Below, piece by piece: positions 55,736 through 64,000 of a stretch of 64,000 nucleotides of DNA. The notes beneath the pieces were generated by a model. That model did not search any database, was not told the origin of the DNA, and saw only the letters and a program-made list of their open reading frames with translations. Both the position numbers and the translations under genes were made by a program. This DNA is from Batrachochytrium dendrobatidis JAM81. Taxonomy: Eukaryota > Chytridiomycota > Chytridiomycetes > Rhizophydiales. Each line of letters starts with the position of its first letter. Positions within the stretch are counted from its first letter, which is position 1. The DNA lies in contig NW_006281100.1 in NCBI RefSeq assembly GCF_000203795.2, positions 1,509,099-1,573,098 of the forward strand, written 5' to 3'.

Positions 55736-58700
55736 ATGGATTGGGCAACTCAGTCGGATGACCTTGCCGCTCTCTTGGCTCAGGAAACCACTTCTGCTGT
55801 AGCAAACAACTCCAGTCCTCCTGCTGCAGAAACCCTCATTGTTCATACTCTTGAACAGCGTTGTTTGCTTCAGAGACCTTACACTTATGTTGGTGCCAAT
55901 GTGCTTCTCTCCGTTGGTGCTGCTGCGGGCAGTAACAATGCTGTCGGTGGAGTGGGTAGTCTATCTGCTCAGTACGACCGGGCTGCTGAAACTGCCATTT
56001 CTACCACTGATGATGATACTCTCTCTCCACTTCCACCTCACACCATGCAGCTAGCATCCACTGTTTTTTATCAGATGTTGGTGCATCAAGAGAATCAAAG
56101 TGTTGTCTTTTGGTAAGCAACCGTTTGACTTTTTAACTCGGATGTGCGGTCATCCATCATTCATTTCAAATTCTAAATATCCAAGAATGACATTCTTGTA
56201 TTTCATTTGAATTATTATTAAACTGACTAATTGTACTGCCTTCAACCTCCCTATACAGCGGTATGCCTAGTGCTGGTCAGTCTATTGATCGCAGAATTTT
56301 TTCTCAGCAACTCGTTGATTTGAGTAAAAATGGTAAAAAAAAGTCTCGTGTGTTGTCCGGTGCAGTCAAAATGGAATATGCTCTGGATTCGTTTGGCATG
56401 GCTAAATCACCGCATGCTGTTGATGCTGCTTGTTACGGTAGATATACCGAATATCAATATTCTTCCACTGGCCGTATGGTCGGAGTTAAACTACTCGACT
56501 ACACTTTGGACACTGCTCGTGTGACAGCTGGCTCATCAATGGATGATGGTGAACGCACCTTTAATATCTTTTATCAGTTGCTTGCTGGTGCTACAAAGGA
56601 AGAAAAAGAAACTTTACATATTTCAGAAGCAGCTTCCTTTGCATATTTAAAAGGCACTAAACTTGCTCGTGCCAATACCATCACTCGATCTGGCACATTG
56701 AGTCGTCGCTTCCCTACGCTAGGTCGTTCTGGAACTACTTCTAAAAAAGATGGAAATACTCCTGTTGCATCCCCAATGGCTGCGTCATCCACATCTGCCC
56801 ATCCGTCGTCTTCACCAGAAGATGCCATTCCAACCGCCAAGGATGCCAAAAATTTCCAAGAACTTCGCGAACATTTGAAATCTCTCGGTATTGGCCGTCG
56901 TACCCAGAGCCAAATCTATCAGATTCTGGCCGCCATTCTACATCTTGGAAACATTGTTTTTGGTGTTGATCCCAATTTGAAAGAGGATGAATCTACTGTA
57001 GTTCGCAGCACCGAAACACTCAACATTGCTGCTGCCCTTTTAGGTCTAAGTTCTAAATCATTGGCTGACAGTCTCACGTATCGTTCCAAACTTGTTGGTC
57101 GTGAGCTGTGTTCCATCTATCTACAGCCTGAAGGAGCTTTGCTGCAACGAGATGCTCTTGCAGAAACTTTGTATTCTTTACTGTTCTCATGGCTTGTGGA
57201 GCATCTCAACACTCGTCTTTGTAAATCTGAGGAAGAGGTCAACAGTTTTGTCGGATTGGTGGATTTTCCTTGGTTTCGTTCACAGTACACTGGCTCTGCT
57301 ACCAACTTTTCCATTTTTATTGGCAACTATACTCAGGAGCGTCTTATTCAGTATACACAAAACTGTTACTACGATGATATTGATTTTATTTTTAAAACAG
57401 ACGGTCTGTCTGTTACCCTTCCTTCTTATCGTGACAATCAATGGACAGTAGATGTGTTTCGTGGCACATCTCGTCAAAAAGGACTTTTGGCACTGCTTGA
57501 CGAAGAGCCGGAATCGGGCGAGGATTTCAGTTTAAATCGCAATCAAAACTTGCTTACCCATTTGGATAACGGGCTCAAGTCAAACCCTCATTACATTGCT
57601 TCTTTCCAGTGCTCTACCGTTGCAACTGCCAGTCATTCCGTGGCCACTACTTCTGCAACAGTCAAAAATATGTTTGGAATTCGCCATTACAATACCGAGT
57701 CTGTGGTGCAATACGATCTTGACTCTTTCTTGGATCAAGATATTTGCATGAGTGACTTTGTTGCGCTTTTCCGTGGCTCTGCAGGAGTGGCCGAGAGCGA
57801 TATACCAAGCAAAGAGCCCAATGTCACATTTATTGCTGGCTTGTTTTCTAATCGCACTGGTTTAAAGACTATTCGGTCTGGACGTGGTGCAGCAATTGGT
57901 GCACAAAAAGCTCAAGGTCCATTACGCAAGCCATCTCTAAAGCGCAAGAAGAAGCCTGTGACAGATGTCACTACAGATTCACCTGCTGAAACCAAAGAAA
58001 CGGGCAAGGACAATGCGTCTATTGCACCCAAAAGTAAAAGAGTGTCGCCGTTTACACCTGCTGCAGAAAGTATTGACGAATTGATGGATACACTCAAATC
58101 CACACGTCATTGGTCTGTGATTTCATTTTCATTGTCTGAGCCTGCAAGCTCCTCATACTCTGCATCTCATATCAAGTGGCAGCTGTCACAATTCAACATT
58201 TCTGAGCTGTGCCAATTCCGATCTGTTTGTGATGTGGATGCCTCGCATGGTCTTAAATACAATGTCTTTACTGAAAAGTATGCGTCGCTTTTGGCCACAA
58301 AGGGACTGTCGCACTCGGCAGGTTCTCCTCGCAATCTCGTCAAACAGTTTGTTGCTGCCCAATACTGGTCTACACGTGAAGTTTCACTTGGTAACACGAT
58401 GGTGTTTTTGTCGGTTTCCAGATGGAGATGGATTCATGCTGCCATGAAACGCTTGGAATCGACAGATGAAAATGACAATTTACTTTTAAACAACAACAAG
58501 ACTAACTCGATGATGACTTTACCCTCTCAGCCCGTTCCTAACGCTCAGCCATGGTTGACTTCTCGACAAACTGGACCTCTTACTGAGGATGATCGATCCG
58601 ATGTTGAATCCAATTACGAATCGGAATACGGTTACAATGACAATGATAATCGTTTCCCTGGAAAATCTACGGATATGGAAATGGGTAATATGAATCGCAC

Positions 58701-61700
58701 TAATATGGCTTCGCCCATGTCACCTGTTTTGGGCAGCAAGCGTGAAATTGTCGACAGCGTCACTCCTGTAACTCGCTTACGTAAATGCTGGGTTTGCTGT
58801 ACATGGACTTTAACCTGGTGGATACCTGGTCCATTTCTTTCTTGCTGTGGCAAGATGAAGCGACCTGATATTCGCATGGCATGGCGTGAAAAAGTTGCTC
58901 TATGTGTGATTATTTTTGGGTTATGTATGTTTCTTATGTTCTTTATCATTGGTCTGCGGTATATTATCTGTCCTACAGTTCCTATAAAGTCGCAAAGCGA
59001 AGTGCTACAAAAGGCATTTCGACTTGGACAACAAACCGTTCCCTGGTTTGCTGCCCATGGTAGATATTACTTTGCAGAAGATCTTATGTCACAGCATATT
59101 CGTGATTATGGACCGGGTACAGGTCAAGGCTCACTTGCCTTGTATCAATTTCAACAATTTTACGGCAATGACGTGTCCAATTTATTTTTCAAGCAAGATC
59201 GTTGGAGTGTATACTGTCCTGGTCTCGCTGCACCTCAGCAGGGTTGGGACTACCTTGATCCCAGTATTCCATGGATGAAGCGTTCCGATATTCAAGCAGC
59301 AACTCCCATGGCAATGCATCGATCGACAGACCCTTCAGGTCAGCCCCAGCCGTTTTCCGAGAGTCTAGATCGTTTTGCCAAAGGACGTATTGGATGGACT
59401 GAGCAAGCTGTCAATGGCATGTCGTCCAACACGAAACGATTTATCATTATTTTTGATAACGTATACTATGTGTCGCCTATTGACGCTTTACAAAACGCTA
59501 CGTTTTCGTTGACGGTGCGTAATCTACTAAGCCCAACTCCGGGAAGTGATGTCACTGCAGCATGGAAAGCTACCCGTGCTCAGTCTGGGGAACTTCAACA
59601 AGAACTTGATACTGCATTGACCTGTTTAAACAATATCTTCTATGTTGGAACGGTGGATCGTCGCGACACTTTTCAATGTCGTCTCACTGGCGGTTTACTT
59701 TTATCCACTTCGATTGTTCTCGTGTGTGTTGTTGGGTTCAAGTTTTTGGCAGCGCTGCAGTTTTCATCACGAAAAGAGCCCGAGGCAGGTGACAAGTTTG
59801 TAATTTGCATGGTACCTTGTTACACCGAAGGCACAGAGAGTTTACTGAAGACGTTGGATTCTTTGGCGACGTTGAATTATGATGACAAGCGCAAACTTTT
59901 GTTTGTTATTTGTGATGGCATGATTATTGGTTCTGGAAATGATCGACCCACACCACGACTTGTTCTTGATATATTTGGAGTTGATCCAGATATTGATCCT
60001 GAGCCCATGGCATTCCAGTCGCTGGGCGAAGGCAATCGTCAGTACAACATGGGAAAAATATATTCAGGCTTGTACGAGATTCGTGGTCGTTCTGTGCCAT
60101 TTATTGTTGTTGCCAAGGTGGGTTCACCTACGGAGCGGGTCAAGCCGGGTAATCGCGGCAAGCGTGATTCTCAGTTGGTTCTTATGAGATTCCTCAATCG
60201 TGTTCACTTCAATGCTGAATTTGCACCAATGGAGTTGGATATATATCATCATATGAAGAACATCATTGGAGTGTCGCCTAGCTTTTACGAGTTTATTCTT
60301 ATGATTGATGCCGACACGGAAGTTGAACCCAATGCACTGAACCGTATGGTGTCTGTGATGGTACACGACGTCAAGGTCATGGGTCTCTGTGGAGAAACTA
60401 GGATTTCAAACGAAAAGGAGTCGTGGGTTACCATGGTACAGGTGTACGAGTACTTTATTTCGCATCACTTATCCAAAGCGTTCGAGTCACTGTTTGGCAC
60501 TGTCACATGTCTTCCTGGCTGCTTTAGTATGTATCGTATTAGGTCGGCATCTAAAAACGTGCCTTTGCTTGTTTCACCGGCTCTATTGACAGAATACTCG
60601 GAGAACAGTGTAGACACATTGCACATGAAGAATTTACTGCATTTGGGAGAAGATCGATACCTGACTACACTGATGTTGAAGCATTTTCCTACGATGCGTA
60701 CCAAGTTTGCTGGCGAGGCGCGTTGCTCAACAGTTGTACCAGACAAATGGTCTGTGCTACTTTCGCAGCGTCGTCGTTGGATTAATTCTACAGTACACAA
60801 TCTGTTTGAATTGGTGTTTCTGGATCAACTGTGTGGACTATGTTGTTTCTCTATGAGATTTGTAGTGTTTTTGGATCTATTTGCTACATTTGTGCAGCCA
60901 GCAATCGTTATTTATATTGTATATCTAATCTACTCTGTTTCCACTTCAACAGATACATTCCCTCTTTTATCGATTATTCTGATTGGATGCATCTATGGGT
61001 TCCAAGTGATTATATTTTTGATCAAGCGAGAATGGCAGCATATTGCGTGGATGATTATCTACCTGCTTGCCATTCCAGTGTTTTCATTCTGGATTCCATG
61101 CTATTCATTCTGGCATTTCGATGACTTTTCATGGGGCAATACGCGTGTGGTGGTTGGAGAGGGTAAGAAAACGGTATATGTGGCGGATGCCGAGCCATTT
61201 GATATCAGATCGATTCCACTGAAGCGATGGAAGGACTTTGAAGGAAGTGGTGGAGCAGGAAGTGTAGACAGTCGAGGTGGTGTAGATGCGTGGGAACATG
61301 GATCACAAGCATCGGGATCCATAGTGCAAGCAGGAGCACACCGTAATAAGGCAGCTGGATATGCAGGATCCGAGTATTCATCACCAGGTGGTGGTGTCTA
61401 CCATCGCGGTTCAGCAGCATCCAACTATGCAGGGTCGGCGTATGGGGGACCAGCCCCATCTATTTCAGGTAGCTACCATGGCGGATTACCAGTGATTGCT
61501 CAATCTACAGTGCCGGCAAGATACAATACACACGATCTGACACCAGGACAAGCGGCAGATCCACAACGATTTTCAATGATATCGTTTGGAGCCTATCCAA
61601 CACAAACTAATGAGATGCAGAATGCACGCAATTCATCAGCATCGCTTGTTCCAGGACCTTTCCCATCACAACAAACGAATAGATATTCAATGCTTTCTAA

Positions 61701-61908
61701 TACGTCGCAACAGGTTCCTGTACAAACTGGACCAACGGATGAACAGATTTTAGCAGATATTCGACAAATATTATCATCAGGCGATTTGATGACACTGACC
61801 AAGAAACAGATACGAGATGATTTGGGACAACGATTTGGAGTAGATTTGCGACCACGCAAAGAAACAATCAATCGAATGATTGATGAAGTGCTTCAAGGAC
61901 GGCTTTAG
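55736..61908 (+). CDS. chitin synthase with degenerate myosin-like head
   Basis: Membrane glycosyltransferase that polymerises UDP-GlcNAc into chitin. Exons 55736-56112 and 56259-61908 give 2,008 aa. Residues 1 to about 860 align in plan with a myosin head (ALDSFGMAKSPHAVDAACYG, then RTQSQIYQILAAILHLGNI), but the P-loop reads GMPSAGQS, without Lys, and the switch II region reads GLVDFPWF rather than DIxGFE. Membrane segments occur near 970-1030 and 1240. The catalytic part shows VICMVPCYTEGTESLLKTLD, MIDADTEVEPNAL, LGEDRYLTTLML and QRRRWINSTVHN (about residue 1629), the defining chitin synthase motif. Three C-terminal membrane helices, a Gly/Ser-rich stretch and a DEK C-terminal domain (about 1952-2008) follow. 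The architecture matches fungal class V/VII-type enzymes. The catalytic half looks intact; motor ATPase activity is unlikely. Confidence 0.95.
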
Positions 61909-62547
61909 AATCACGGCTGGTGACAAAAAGCATGAGAATGGAGAGATAAAATAAAAAGTCATCAGTAACCACCACCATCAGTGTGTCATGTGTTTGGGGT
62001 GGTACTTGCATAAATTGATTTGACACGCTTTTATGTGGTCGAGTTTGTTATTGTTTGGCAGCCTTTTTTGGAGTGTTTTGCAAATATCGGTAAATTGTTC
62101 CATCAGTTGATGTGAATGACCAGATCATCCATTGTGATTTCTGTACCAAGGCAACAACTCGATGTTTAACACAAGAGTTTACTAAACGATCTACTGATCA
62201 AGTTGATATAAAAACATGTCGTTTGGTTTTGTTCAAACACGATCCTTGGTATTCTACTTGAAGTCTAGGTTAACCTTGAGCAATCGTGTAGTTTTACCAA
62301 CGAAGAATGCATGAAATACAACATCAGTAACCTGATAAATACCATCAGAATATGATTAAAACTGGATTCAACTATAAAATGATTTTGTGCATTCTCGTCA
62401 GAATTAACCAATTTAAGAGTAAAACGAAGCTTTCAAACCAACAGTGGTGGCGTTGAAACGAGTGGCTAGAAACGATAGCACCAAATTACCCTTAAAAGTG
62501 GCAAGAGAGTTGTCTAGACTCTTGTAGACTCAAGCCAGCAATCACTC
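61909..62547. other. 639-bp intergenic region
   Basis: It lies between two plus-strand genes. AT-rich; no ORF and no clear copy of the dispersed repeats was seen. Confidence 0.4.
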
Positions 62548-63146
62548 ATGCAACTCATTGCTACATTCCTACTTGTTCTGGCTGCTGCTCTGTCCAACGC
62601 TCAGAGTCTGTCTGGATCCACGGCTCCTCCAAAAGGATGCGAAGTTTGTAATACGTTTATTGGACAAATGCAGACTTGCAAGACTACTGCTGCTCCTGCT
62701 TCTGAAGCTCAAGTAAGTTTGAATGCGTTGTTGCTGCGATTGCTACGATTGCTACTGGATACTAACTTGCATTGTAGTGGGTCGATACTGCTACTAAACT
62801 AGCTGCTTGCATCTGTCCCGTCTTTGCATCTGCCAACTCGGACACTTGTTCCATCTGCATTCAAACCACTGATCCCACTTCTCCTGCTACCAAATTGTTT
62901 TTCAAACTCAAGCAGGATTGCTTCACTGGTGCCATGGCTTCAACTGCTGTTGACATTGCTTCCATCTTCAATGTCACCGTCAATGCAAACAGTATTCCTG
63001 TCAGTCCATCCTCTACTGCAAACCCACCTGCAAACTCGGGTACAACTGTTCCCAAACAAACTCGTTCTTCTGCCGTGTCCATATATACCGCAACATTGAG
63101 CTCCATCGTACTGTCTTCGCTGTTTTCTTCTCTTCTCTTTCTTTAG
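62548..63146 (+). CDS. small secreted Cys-rich, probably GPI-anchored protein
   Basis: Exons 62548-62712 and 62778-63146 give 177 aa. The signal peptide is MQLIATFLLVLAAALSNAQS. The mature part carries Cys residues in a compact pattern (GCEVC, MQTC, ACIC, DTCSIC, QDC), likely forming disulfides. A Ser/Thr/Pro-rich stretch follows, then a hydrophobic C-terminal tail (YTATLSSIVLSSLFSSLLFL) typical of GPI attachment signals. I do not recognise a named family. A cell-wall or surface role is inferred from the sorting signals only. The splice at 62713/62777 uses GTAAGT and TTGTAG and keeps the frame; reading through would end within about 30 codons. Confidence 0.85.
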
Positions 63147-63457
63147 ACTGTTTAGTTATTTCATTCATCTCTAATTGTTTTTGTTGGATCCATCGATTTC
63201 TTTCTGGATCAACAGTCTTGACATAGACCCAACACCAGTAATTGAATCTTGTTTACTACACCCAAGCAATGGCAAATAAATTTTATTGACTTGTATGTAT
63301 AGACCGATTCTTGTGTGCAGTACCACGAAAATAAACTATTAAACAGCTAGTTTCATGGACGTTATTGTCAAGAACTGAAAATCTCAAAGGTCAATTTATA
63401 ATACAAAAACTGAATACTCGACCAGTCTATTCCAATGCAAGATACAGGTGTTTCATT

Positions 63458-63477
63458 CTACGTGAATACGGCTGTCA
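63458..63477 (-). repeat. dispersed-repeat terminal motif
   Basis: CTACGTGAATACGGCTGTCA is two mismatches from the complement of the consensus. Confidence 0.6.
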
Positions 63478-63698
63478 ATACAGAAAATCAAAACTTGAAG
63501 AATGTACTCGAAACTAAATATCTACTGCAATAAAATACCAAACTGTGTCAGATTGGGTTAACTCGATTTGTGTATAACCCAAATCGAATATAATCAATTT
63601 TTGCAAGATATCGACAACTTTTACATCCAATAAATAGCATGTTTAAACTCCGCTTTAATGCTGCACAATACGTTCATGTCAAGGTTGCTCTAATAGTG

Positions 63699-63724
63699 AT
63701 ATCATTGATGGCCATGTAAAAACA
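63699..63724 (-). repeat. second dispersed motif, copy 5 (partial)
   Basis: GATATCATTGATGGCCATGT followed by AAAAAC shares the GGCCATGTAAAAA core with 51161-51190. It lies about 220 bp from a terminal motif. Confidence 0.4.
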
Positions 63725-64000
63725 ACTGCAATACTAAAACATGTGGAGTATTATCAAGTATACTCAATACGCTAGTACAAAAAGCATGTGATGGTTGCTA
63801 AAGTCTGAAAACCATCTAAATCATAAAATCACATGCTAATGCATGTTCAGGGAATACTGTATTTGCTTTTGAATGAGGTGCTGGAAAAATCAATTGTTAT
63901 ATTTAGATATATAGGCACCAATTATCTTGAAATCAGAATGAGTAATCGACGCTCTAAGCCCCTAGTACTGCACCCTTTGCATTTAATCTCATGTTTAAAT

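Larger units (their letters stand above)
63147..64000. other. intergenic region at the window's right edge
   Basis: It carries a terminal motif at 63458-63477 and the second dispersed motif at 63699-63724. No gene is supported. Confidence 0.4.

Overview
The window is AT-rich nuclear DNA from an intron-rich fungus. Genes carry many short GT-AG introns, often with CTAAC-like branch sites just upstream of the acceptor. A flagellar-type EFCAB5-like protein sits alongside a chitin synthase with a myosin-like head, arginine biosynthesis, SND3/PHO88 and secreted class 3 lipases. That combination points to a zoosporic (flagellated) fungus, most likely a chytrid such as Batrachochytrium or a relative; the genus is an inference. 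I recognised no tRNA, rRNA or CRISPR array.

Layout. 1-925 (-): OTU1/YOD1 deubiquitinase, running off the left edge. 1228-3730 (+): MYND-finger protein with an MSS51-like C-terminal region. 5131-9436 (+): EFCAB5-like protein. 10013-20564 (+): giant BEACH/WD40 protein. 21144-22933 (+): argininosuccinate synthase. 23145-25190 (-): C2H2 transcription factor. 25908-27553 (+): secreted class 3 lipase. 27901-29193 (-): SND3/PHO88. 29545-30211 (-): nucleoside diphosphate kinase. 30512-32052 (-): mitochondrial cytochrome c peroxidase. 34705-38952 (+): LARP1-like RNA-binding protein. 39526-40359 (+): unrecognised protein with an HEWAH motif. 40923-42232 (+): second class 3 lipase. 42451-44619 (-) and 44883-46790 (+): divergent pair of related membrane glycoproteins. 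47085-50954 (-): unrecognised protein with four related modules. 51417-53329 (-): dual-specificity phosphatase with a long tail. 55736-61908 (+): chitin synthase with a degenerate myosin head. 62548-63146 (+): secreted, probably GPI-anchored Cys-rich protein.

The exon structures were worked out by hand from splice sites and reading-frame continuity. For every complete gene the summed exons are a multiple of three.

The most notable non-coding signal is a dispersed repeat family confined to intergenic DNA. Its ends carry a roughly 20-nt sequence (consensus TTACAGCCGTATTCACGTAA) found in both orientations, as the terminal inverted repeats of short MITE-like elements would be. Several copies lie directly downstream of stop codons. 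The 2.4-2.7 kb gene-poor stretches (32.05-34.7 kb and 53.3-55.7 kb) are built largely from degraded copies.

The genes do not form one pathway. They mix housekeeping functions (protein quality control, ER targeting, nucleotides, arginine, peroxide defence, translation control) with surface and secreted functions (lipases, chitin synthase, glycoproteins, GPI protein). The unfamiliar coding sequences are the HEWAH protein, the four-module protein and the divergent glycoprotein pair.
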